Program-made: the position numbers and the translations under genes
Shown: in pieces, positions 1-5,163 of the stretch
Layout: each line of letters opens with the position of its first letter
Numbering within the stretch: the stretch's first letter is position 1
DNA from: Flavobacteriaceae bacterium
GTDB taxonomy: Bacteria > Bacteroidota > Bacteroidia > Flavobacteriales > Flavobacteriaceae
Assembly (NCBI GenBank): GCA_947377425.1
Contig: CANCFZ010000171.1
Coordinates: forward strand, 1-5,163
Length of the DNA: 5,163 bases
Direction of reading: 5' to 3'
Notes under the pieces: generated by a model
Databases searched by the model: none
What the model saw: the letters and a program-made list of their open reading frames with translations, nothing else
What the model was told of the DNA's origin: nothing

Positions 1-785
1 GGTCCTTCAAATTTGGTATAGTCGTATTTTCCGTCAACATAAAATTCAGAAGCCGCACAGTCTAAAGCAATCATTACTTCGTCACCAAATTTATATCCTG
101 CATTTTCAACAGCAATTTTAATAGTTTCAATGGCATCTTCTGTTCCGCCAGCTAGGTTTGGAGCAAAACCACCTTCGTCACCAACAGCTGTCGAAAGATT
201 TCTATCGTGTAATACTTTTTTCAAGTTGTGAAAAATTTCAGTTCCCATTTGCATAGCATGTGTAAAAGATGTTGCTTTAACAGGCATAATCATAAACTCT
301 TGAAATGCAATTGGCGCATCCGAGTGAGAACCTCCATTAATGATATTCATCATTGGAACTGGTAAAGTATTAGCAGAAACACCACCTACATAACGATATA
401 AAGGCAAACCTAATTCATTTGCAGCAGCTTTTGCAGCAGCTAAAGAAACTCCAAGAATAGCATTAGCACCAAGATTTCCTTTATTCTCAGTTCCGTCTAA
501 ATCAATCATTAATTGATCGATAAGATTTTGCTCAAAAACAGAAACGCCTAATAATTCTGGTGCTATTTTAGTATTTACATTTTCAACAGCTTTCAAAACT
601 CCTTTTCCCATGTAAGCTTTTCCTCCATCACGAAGTTCAACAGCTTCGTGTTCACCAGTAGAAGCGCCACTTGGAACAGCTGCACGTCCAAGAACACCAT
701 TTTCTGTTACAACATCAACTTCAATTGTTGGATTTCCTCTTGAATCAAGAATTTGTCTTGCGTGTACTTTAATAATAATACTCAT
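1..785 (-). CDS. eno: Enolase, N-terminal 261 codons (gene runs off the left edge)
   Basis: Enolase (phosphopyruvate hydratase) interconverts 2-phosphoglycerate and phosphoenolpyruvate in cytoplasmic glycolysis and gluconeogenesis. I translated the minus strand from the ATG at 785; it stays open to the window edge. It begins MSIIIKVHARQILDSRGNPT, the family's usual start. The N-terminal capping domain covers about residues 1-135 and includes the catalytic loop PSGASTGEHE (38-47, with S42). The barrel domain then follows: the mobile loop NGGSHSD (150-156, His154), QEFM with Glu163, the acid/base glutamate loop GDEGGFAPN (202-210, Glu204), and the first magnesium ligand Asp242 in ALDCAASEFY. 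Bacterial enolases have about 430 residues, so roughly 170 are missing, including the other metal ligands and the catalytic lysine; this is only the window edge. No frameshift is seen. No Shine-Dalgarno precedes the start; the leader is A-rich. The gene diverges from the exported-protein gene at 1118, and the terminators between carA and rpoA mean it probably has its own promoter. Confidence 0.97.
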   Translation of the reverse strand, partial: MSIIIKVHARQILDSRGNPTIEVDVVTENGVLGRAAVPSGASTGEHEAVELRDGGKAYMGKGVLKAVENVNTKIAPELLGVSVFEQNLIDQLMIDLDGTENKGNLGANAILGVSLAAAKAAANELGLPLYRYVGGVSANTLPVPMMNIINGGSHSDAPIAFQEFMIMPVKATSFTHAMQMGTEIFHNLKKVLHDRNLSTAVGDEGGFAPNLAGGTEDAIETIKIAVENAGYKFGDEVMIALDCAASEFYVDGKYDYTKFEG

Positions 786-1117
786 TATTTATGTTTGTTT
801 TTTAGTTAGATTATTACATTTTTGCCAAAAAAAGGCACACAAATTTAAGCATAAGTCAAAATTAAATCATTGCTTTTTGTAAAAACTTATAAACTCAATC
901 GATTTAGTAACCTTAAAAATAATATTTAATGAAATAAGTTTATATCTTTAAAATAATTTTAGAAAATTAACTTCATTTACATGTGTAATAACTTACAAAT
1001 AAACACAAAATAAAACACTTAATCGTGTTAATTTGCTTTTTATGGATTATAGAGTTTTTTTCTTTAAAATAAAATTTATATTTTTATCGAGTCAAATCAA
1101 AATTTTCAGTAAACCTG
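786..1117. other. AT-rich divergent intergenic region between eno and the exported-protein gene
   Basis: This 332-base spacer separates two divergent starts. I see no open reading frame worth calling, no tRNA and no long repeat. It holds a candidate eno -7 element at 840-847 (minus strand) and, towards the other gene, only weak promoter-like matches. The best of these is TTAATTTG at 1028-1035, one base off TAnnTTTG, but it has no TTTG at the proper upstream distance. The promoter of the plus-strand gene is therefore not assigned, although it must lie here if the gene is expressed alone. Confidence 0.6.
840..847 (-). promoter_or_regulatory. Candidate -7 promoter element for eno
   Basis: Read on the minus strand this is TAAATTTG, an exact match to the TAnnTTTG -7 consensus of Bacteroidetes sigma factors. 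It lies 54 bases before the eno ATG, giving a predicted leader of about 45-50 bases. I find no TTTG at the usual 17-20 base distance upstream; the nearest TTTTG (856-861) is too close, only about nine bases away. The same ten bases, CTTAAATTTG, occur at the carA promoter candidate. Support is therefore from the -7 element and position only. Confidence 0.35.
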
Positions 1118-2173
1118 ATGAGAAACCGTAAAGTTTTAAAAGCATTTATTATCAAAGCATTACTGCTAAGTGTATTCTTTTTGGAAATTCAAAATGGAAA
1201 TGCACAAAGTTATAGAAATGCCAAAGCTTATATAAATGACTTTGGAAAAAATGAATTATTCGTTAAAGAATCTTTAATGGAATATTCAACGGCAATCATT
1301 GATGCAAGCCCAGATGCCAGAATTCAAAATACTTTAGAAAGAATCTATACAAAATTGGAAGACATGAATATCAACTTATTAAAGAATGACATCGGAATAT
1401 CCGGAGACACTAATTTAAGAGATGCTTTCATCAAATTGAATAACAAAACAATAACATTGTTGAAAAATAAGTCACTAAAACTTAATGATTACAAAGTACA
1501 AAGCGGCTTAGATTATTCGGAAATCTATAAGAATTTTGCATATAAAGAATTTGAAATTTCAAAATATTATTTAGAAATTTTGAATTATGAAAGTTCAAAA
1601 AAAGAATTTGGATTGAAATATAAAATTTCAATAAGAAACTACAATAAAAAAAATGTTTTTGAATACAATGCTTACGAAAACCTTATTTTTTATAAACTAA
1701 ATGTGTTAGACGAAAAAATAACACAATTATTCAAATACAGAAATACACCTGACGTAATTGAATGTACCAACTTCATGACAAATTTAGCAGAAGAATCTTT
1801 GATAAAAACTGACATTTATAAAAATGATTTTACTGATACTTCTTTAAATGATATCAATATAGAGTTTGTGAATTTTATGTTAAAACAAAATGAAACATTA
1901 CTACCACTTTATCAGCAATACATAACCGTTTATGAGGATTTTCAAAAGTTTAAAAATAAATTTTTAGAAGATAATAATTCTATAAAAGTTGAAGATTATA
2001 ACAATGAAGTTCAACGATATAATGATACAAAAAATAAATTTTTTAATACTTTATACGAAAATCAATTAGCAAAAAGAGAACTTTTAAAACGTTGGTATAT
2101 TACCAACAGTAATTTCTTGAAAAACAATATTCAGTTTGAAGATTTGTATGAAAAATTTTCAAATACAGATTAA
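1118..2173 (+). CDS. Exported protein of unknown function with two probable tandem repeats
   Basis: I do not recognise this 351-residue protein with confidence. It begins with a clear Sec signal peptide: basic MRNRKVLK, a hydrophobic stretch to about residue 24, then NGNAQ with probable cleavage after Gln30. There is no lipobox cysteine (the only Cys is 216), no further membrane segment and no C-terminal sorting domain, so the product is probably periplasmic or secreted. The mature part is rich in Lys, Asn and Tyr and looks mostly helical. Two halves offset by about 145 residues share landmarks: PD (65/211), KND (89/235), DTxLxD (97-102/240-245) and YxxExxxYxxxKxxF (150-164/294-308). The ATG at 1118 is the first in its frame to precede the signal peptide. 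No Shine-Dalgarno is present, as usual in this phylum. The gene faces opposite to all four neighbours, is more AT-rich than they are, and ends in a hairpin shared with carA. The repeat layout reminds me of the LIC11966-type surface protein family, but that is recall only. Confidence 0.85.
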   Translation: MRNRKVLKAFIIKALLLSVFFLEIQNGNAQSYRNAKAYINDFGKNELFVKESLMEYSTAIIDASPDARIQNTLERIYTKLEDMNINLLKNDIGISGDTNLRDAFIKLNNKTITLLKNKSLKLNDYKVQSGLDYSEIYKNFAYKEFEISKYYLEILNYESSKKEFGLKYKISIRNYNKKNVFEYNAYENLIFYKLNVLDEKITQLFKYRNTPDVIECTNFMTNLAEESLIKTDIYKNDFTDTSLNDINIEFVNFMLKQNETLLPLYQQYITVYEDFQKFKNKFLEDNNSIKVEDYNNEVQRYNDTKNKFFNTLYENQLAKRELLKRWYITNSNFLKNNIQFEDLYEKFSNTD

Positions 2174-2176
2174 ATC

Positions 2177-2214
2177 AAAAAGGATATCTATAAATTTAGA
2201 AATCCTTTTTTTTT
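2177..2214. terminator. Bidirectional intrinsic terminator between the exported-protein gene and carA
   Basis: AAAAAGGAT (2177-2185) pairs with ATCCTTTTT (2202-2210). After an A-A mismatch, TCTA (2187-2190) pairs with TAGA (2197-2200), leaving a six-base loop. On the plus strand the stem ends in a run of nine T (2206-2214); on the minus strand the A tract at 2177-2181 supplies five T. It starts three bases after the plus-strand stop codon. Its far edge overlaps the carA stop codon (2213-2215) by two bases, so it can end both convergent transcripts. Confidence 0.85.
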
Positions 2215-3334
2215 ATGCTTCTTGAAGTGACTTTACTTTTGAAATAGCAACTAAAAACTCATCAAATAAATAAGCTGAATCATGTGGTCCAGGGCTTGCT
2301 TCAGGATGATATTGTACTGAGAAGCAGTTTTTAGATTTCATTCTCATTCCCGCAACTGTATTGTCATTGATATGATAATGGGTAATTTCTAAATCTTGAT
2401 GACCTTCTAATTCTTCTCTATTGACAGCGAAGCCGTGATTTTGAGAAGTTATTTCTCCTTTACCTGTTAATAGATTCATGACCGGATGATTAATTCCTCT
2501 ATGTCCGTTGAACATTTTGTAGGTTGAAACTCCATTAGCCAAACCTATAATTTGGTGACCAAGACAAATTCCAAAAACTGGTTTATCTGAAGCTATCATT
2601 TGTTTCGCAGTTTCTTGAACTTGAGACAAAGGTTCTGGATCTCCAGGTCCGTTTGATAAGAAATAACCATCTGGATTAAATTTTTTTAAATCTTCAAATG
2701 ATGAATTGTATGGAAATACTTTGATGTAACAGTCTCTTATATCAAAATTTCTTAGAATGTTTCTTTTTATTCCTAAATCTAAAGCTGAAACTTTGTAGGT
2801 TGCATTTTCATCACCATAGAAGTATGGTTCTTTAGTTGAAACTTTAGAGGCTAGTTCTAAACCTTTCATATCAGGAACATTAGCTAATTGTGTTTTTAAT
2901 TCTTCTATTGAAGTTCCATCAGTTGATATTACCGAATTTTGTGCTCCATTATCTCGAATATAACTTACTAAAGCTCTGGTATCAACGTCTGAAATACAAA
3001 CTAGATTTTGTTTTTCAAAATAATCGTATAGATTACTTTCGGAATCAGGTCGCGAATGATTGAAGCTGAAATTTTTACAAACTAAACCTGAAATCATAAT
3101 TTTTTCAGATTCTACTTCATTGGCATTTACACCGTAATTACCAATGTGTGGATTGGTCGCTACCATAATTTGTCCAAAATAGGAAGGGTCTGTAAAGATT
3201 TCTTGATAACCTGTCATTCCGGTATTGAAACATACTTCTCCGAAAGTTGTTCCTGAAATTCCGATTGATTTACCGTAAAAAATGGTTCCGTCAGCAAGTA
3301 GTAAGATGGCTTGTGGTCTTTTTGTGTATTTCAT
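2213..3334 (-). CDS. carA: Carbamoyl-phosphate synthase, small (glutaminase) subunit
   Basis: CarA hydrolyses glutamine and passes ammonia to the large subunit CarB, which makes carbamoyl phosphate for pyrimidine and arginine synthesis in the cytoplasm. The protein has 373 residues, close to the approximately 380 of the family. The CarA-specific N-terminal domain (about 1-150) contains FNTGMTGYQEIFTDPSYFGQ (36-55) and ISDVDTRALV (114-123). The class I glutamine amidotransferase domain starts near residue 180. It has SNGPGDP (227-233), the nucleophile elbow FGICLGHQ with catalytic Cys257, the SQNHGFAV segment (297-304), and QYHPEASPGP with His343 and Glu345 completing the triad. All key residues are intact. 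The start at 3334 gives the standard N-terminus; there is no Shine-Dalgarno. carB is not adjacent in this window, so the two subunits are encoded apart or beyond the edges. carA is separated from rplQ by a terminator and has a promoter candidate of its own; no PyrR-type attenuator or arginine box was recognised. Confidence 0.97.
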   Translation of the reverse strand: MKYTKRPQAILLLADGTIFYGKSIGISGTTFGEVCFNTGMTGYQEIFTDPSYFGQIMVATNPHIGNYGVNANEVESEKIMISGLVCKNFSFNHSRPDSESNLYDYFEKQNLVCISDVDTRALVSYIRDNGAQNSVISTDGTSIEELKTQLANVPDMKGLELASKVSTKEPYFYGDENATYKVSALDLGIKRNILRNFDIRDCYIKVFPYNSSFEDLKKFNPDGYFLSNGPGDPEPLSQVQETAKQMIASDKPVFGICLGHQIIGLANGVSTYKMFNGHRGINHPVMNLLTGKGEITSQNHGFAVNREELEGHQDLEITHYHINDNTVAGMRMKSKNCFSVQYHPEASPGPHDSAYLFDEFLVAISKVKSLQEA

Positions 3335-3367
3335 TTGATGTAGTTAGTGAAAGTAGTTAGTTGATGT

Positions 3368-3398
3368 TTTGCAAATTTAAGTTAAACTTTTATAATTC
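3368..3398 (+). promoter_or_regulatory. Possible plus-strand promoter facing the structured element
   Basis: TTTG (3368-3371) is followed after 19 bases by TATAATTC (3391-3398), which keeps the TA but departs from TAnnTTTG at two positions while containing a TATAAT hexamer. It would direct transcription rightwards into the element at 3440 and lies on top of the carA promoter candidate. In such AT-rich DNA a chance match is quite likely. Confidence 0.2.
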
Positions 3399-3402
3399 TA
3401 AA
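3372..3402 (-). promoter_or_regulatory. Candidate carA promoter, Bacteroidetes type
   Basis: On the minus strand TAAATTTG (3379-3372) matches the TAnnTTTG -7 consensus exactly. Nineteen bases upstream lies TTTA (3402-3399), one base off the TTTG -33 element and at a typical distance. The predicted transcript would begin about 30 bases before the carA ATG. It lies downstream of the rplQ terminator, where carA would need its own promoter. Confidence 0.5.
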
Positions 3403-3439
3403 GTGATTTATTAAAGTTTATAAACATTCCATTAGATTG

Positions 3440-3511
3440 CTATTTAGCCCTGATGCAAGGGAAAAGCCTCGCTTTTTTTTAGCGAGCTTTGGAAAGGCAG
3501 CAGGAAAATAG
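3440..3511 (+). ncRNA. Structured intergenic element, Flavo-1-like
   Basis: Three nested pairings are seen. CTATTT (3440-3445) pairs with AAATAG (3506-3511). CCTG (3449-3452) pairs with CAGG (3501-3504). An inner hairpin CTCGCT (3468-3473)/AGCGAG (3481-3486) encloses seven T, and is extended by AAAG (3463-3466)/CTTT (3487-3490) past a bulged C at 3467. The sequence landmarks TAGCCCTGATG near the 5' side and GCAGCAGG near the 3' side match, from memory, a family of dispersed intergenic elements common in flavobacteria that I believe corresponds to the Flavo-1 RNA motif. Orientation is assigned from those landmarks and is opposite to the flanking genes. It lies between the rplQ terminator and the carA promoter, so neither gene's normal transcript should include it. 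Function is unknown; it could equally be a mobile repeat acting at DNA level. Confidence 0.6.
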
Positions 3512-3572
3512 ATTACTGATAAAGCCCATACCATTCGCTACAAATATTTATCAATATTAAAAATTTGAGCAT

Positions 3573-3606
3573 AAAAAAAAAGGATAAACTTGAATGTTTA
3601 TCCTTT
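3573..3606 (-). terminator. Intrinsic terminator after rplQ
   Basis: AAAGGATAAAC (3579-3589) and GTTTATCCTTT (3596-3606) form a perfect 11-base-pair stem with a six-base loop. On the minus strand it is followed by nine T (complement of the A run 3573-3581). It begins 22 bases after the rplQ stop codon and closes the rpoA-rplQ operon. In the plus direction the T tract is interrupted, so termination that way would be weaker. Confidence 0.9.
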
Positions 3607-3628
3607 ATATTTTATGAAATTGAATTCA

Positions 3629-4126
3629 TTATTCTGCTGAATCGGTAGTTTCTTCTGCAGCAGCTTCAGGAGCTGAAGTTTCAGTTGCAGGAGTTTCAGA
3701 TTTTTTAGCTTTTCCACCACGACGGCTTTTAGCTTTTTTCTCTTCTTTTTTACCACCGTTGTAAATTTCATTGAAATCTACTAACTCGATCATTGCCATA
3801 TCAGCATTATCACCTAAACGGTTTCCAACTTTGATGATACGAGTGTATCCACCCGGACGATCACCAACTTTAGCTGCTACTTCTCTGAAAAGTTCAGTAA
3901 CACCATATTTATTTCTTAGGTAAGCAAATACTATACGACGATTGTGAGTAGTATCTTCTTTTGATTTTGTTATAAGCGGCTCAACGAATTGTTTAAGTGC
4001 TTTTGCTTTGGCAACAGTTGTGTTAATACGTTTGTGTTCAATAAGTGAACAAGCCATATTAGCTAACATAGATTTTCTATGTCCAGTCTGTCTGCTTAAG
4101 TGATTAAATTTTTTTCCGTGTCTCAT
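3629..4126 (-). CDS. rplQ: 50S ribosomal protein L17 with long C-terminal tail
   Basis: L17 is a structural protein of the large ribosomal subunit that sits near the exit of the peptide tunnel. The conserved core is present from MRHGKKFNHLSRQTGHRKSM at the N-terminus through RRIVFAYLRNKYGVTELF (63-80), DRPGGYTRI (89-97) and AMIELVDFN (111-119). The E. coli protein has about 127 residues; this one has 165. The extra part splits into a basic segment (about 126-142, KKEEKKAKSRRGGKAKK) and an acidic Ala/Thr/Glu-rich end (143-165), both of low complexity and probably disordered. Such extensions are usual for L17 in Bacteroidetes. The gene lies 29 bases downstream of rpoA, the classical order at the end of the alpha operon, and is followed by a terminator. 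There is no Shine-Dalgarno before the ATG; the MRHG start is diagnostic for the family. Confidence 0.98.
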   Translation of the reverse strand: MRHGKKFNHLSRQTGHRKSMLANMACSLIEHKRINTTVAKAKALKQFVEPLITKSKEDTTHNRRIVFAYLRNKYGVTELFREVAAKVGDRPGGYTRIIKVGNRLGDNADMAMIELVDFNEIYNGGKKEEKKAKSRRGGKAKKSETPATETSAPEAAAEETTDSAE

Positions 4127-4155
4127 TTTAAATGCTATTTAACTTGAATAAAGAA

Positions 4156-5148
4156 CTAGTCTTTATCTAATTTATATTTTGACAAATCCATTCCGAAGGT
4201 TAAGTTTTTAACTGCTACTAGTTCGTCTAGTTCTGTTAAAGATTTTTTACCGAAATTACGGAACTTCATTAAGTCGTGTTTGTTAAAAGAGACAAGGTCT
4301 CCTAATGTATCAACTTCAGCTGCTTTTAAGCAATTTAATGCTCTAACAGATAAATCCATATCAACAAGCTTAGTTTTAAGCAATTGTCTCATGTGTAATG
4401 ACTCCTCATCATAAGAATCTGTTTGAGCGATTTCATCTGCCTCAAGAGTAATTCTCTCATCTGAGAATAACATGAAGTGGTGAATTAATACTTTTGCAGC
4501 TTCTGTAAGAGCATCTTTTGGATTAATTGAACCATCAGTTTTTATTTCAAAAACTAATTTTTCATAATCTGTTTTTTGCTCTACACGGAAATTTTCAATT
4601 GTATATTTCACGTTTTTAACTGGAGTAAAGATAGAATCAGTAAAGATTGTACCAATCGCAGCATTTTGCTTTTTGTTTTCTTCTGCAGGAACGTATCCTC
4701 TTCCTTTTTCAATTGTTAATTCCATATTGAAATTAACTTTTGCATCAAGATTACAGATAACTAATTCTGGGTTCAGTACTTGAAAACCAGAAATAAATTT
4801 TTGAAAATCTCCAGCAGTAATTTGCTCTTTTCCAGTTATAGATATTGTTACTGATTCGTTGTCTATGTCTTCAATTTGACGTTTGAAACGTACCTGTTTT
4901 AGACATAAAATGATTTCGGTAACATCTTCAACAACTCCTGGAATAGTAGAAAACTCATGCTCTACACCTTCAATCCTTGTAGAAGTGATAGCATAACCTT
5001 CTAAAGCAGAAAGTAAAACTCTTCTAAGTGCATTACCAACAGTCAATCCGTAACCAGGTTCTAAAGGTCTGAACTCAAACTTACCTTCAAAATCGGTTGA
5101 ATCGATCATGATAACTTTATCGGGCTTTTGAAAATTAAATATTGCCAT
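4156..5148 (-). CDS. rpoA: DNA-directed RNA polymerase subunit alpha
   Basis: The alpha subunit dimerises to scaffold core RNA polymerase assembly and touches upstream promoter DNA and activators. The protein is complete at 330 residues (E. coli 329). The N-terminal domain (about 1-232) has the assembly motif LEPGYGLTVGNALRRVLLSA (29-48), in which Arg43 corresponds to the essential E. coli Arg45, and the HEFSTIPGVVEDVTEIILCLK segment (64-84). A short acidic linker (about 233-250) leads to the C-terminal domain (about 255-320), with DLSVRALNCLKAAEVDTLGD (265-284) and NFGKKSLTELDE (298-309). Arg269, Asn272, Gly300, Lys302 and Ser303 correspond to E. coli Arg265, Asn268, Gly296, Lys298 and Ser299, which bind UP-element DNA, so this surface is kept. 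Only 15 bases upstream are in the window; they show no Shine-Dalgarno. The promoter must lie further upstream, probably beyond ribosomal protein genes such as rpsD. Confidence 0.98.
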   Translation of the reverse strand: MAIFNFQKPDKVIMIDSTDFEGKFEFRPLEPGYGLTVGNALRRVLLSALEGYAITSTRIEGVEHEFSTIPGVVEDVTEIILCLKQVRFKRQIEDIDNESVTISITGKEQITAGDFQKFISGFQVLNPELVICNLDAKVNFNMELTIEKGRGYVPAEENKKQNAAIGTIFTDSIFTPVKNVKYTIENFRVEQKTDYEKLVFEIKTDGSINPKDALTEAAKVLIHHFMLFSDERITLEADEIAQTDSYDEESLHMRQLLKTKLVDMDLSVRALNCLKAAEVDTLGDLVSFNKHDLMKFRNFGKKSLTELDELVAVKNLTFGMDLSKYKLDKD

Positions 5149-5163
5149 AATTTAGACTACTGT

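Noticed and set aside
823..837. TGCC/GGCA hairpin with a seven-base loop in the eno leader
   Set aside because: Four base pairs only, and it would straddle the predicted transcription start, so a regulatory role is unlikely.
1014..1029. AACAC-TTAATC-GTGTT inverted repeat before the exported-protein gene
   Set aside because: Only five base pairs with no extension on either side; too little to call an operator.
1028..1035. TTAATTTG as a -7 element for the exported-protein gene
   Set aside because: One mismatch to TAnnTTTG and no TTTG-like -33 element at the proper distance; the 5' leader would also be long.
3416..3425. Perfect ten-base palindrome GTTTATAAAC upstream of the carA promoter candidate
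   Set aside because: Short, all but two bases A/T, no second copy near another promoter in the window and no known operator that I can match to it.
3543..3558. AATATT-TATC-AATATT hairpin in the rplQ-carA spacer
   Set aside because: Six A-T pairs only and no T run after it; expected by chance in such AT-rich sequence, so not called a terminator.
1..5163. Defence system, CRISPR array, insertion sequence, tRNA or rRNA genes
   Set aside because: No direct-repeat array, transposase, terminal inverted repeats or cloverleaf was seen; four of the five genes are housekeeping.

Overview
The window suggests an AT-rich member of the Bacteroidetes, most probably a Flavobacterium or close relative. The evidence is the low G+C content, the absence of Shine-Dalgarno sequences before the starts, TAnnTTTG-type -7 promoter elements, the 'NAQ' signal-peptide cleavage site, a ribosomal protein L17 with a long C-terminal tail, and the gene order rpoA-rplQ-carA-eno, which I recall (without being able to check) from flavobacterial genomes.

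Layout from the right end, in the direction most genes are read (minus strand): rpoA (RNA polymerase alpha subunit, complete), a 29-base gap, rplQ (ribosomal protein L17, complete), then a strong intrinsic terminator that closes this transcription/translation operon. The spacer between rplQ and carA holds that terminator, a compact structured element of about 72 bases whose landmarks match a dispersed flavobacterial element (possibly the Flavo-1 RNA motif), and a good Bacteroidetes-type promoter for carA. carA (carbamoyl-phosphate synthase small subunit, complete) follows. On the left is eno (enolase), whose first 261 codons are in the window and whose C-terminal half runs off the edge.

Between carA and eno, on the opposite strand, sits a gene for an unrecognised exported protein of 351 residues. 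It is visibly more AT-rich than its neighbours, has a clear signal peptide, and its mature part appears to consist of two diverged tandem copies of a helical unit of about 145 residues. It converges on carA, with which it shares a terminator hairpin that works in both directions, and it diverges from eno across a 332-base AT-rich spacer.

Functionally, four of the five genes are housekeeping: transcription (RpoA), translation (L17), pyrimidine/arginine precursor synthesis (CarA) and glycolysis (Eno). The structure predicts separate transcription units: ...rpoA-rplQ, carA, eno, and the exported protein alone. The least explained items are the structured element before carA and the two-repeat exported protein.
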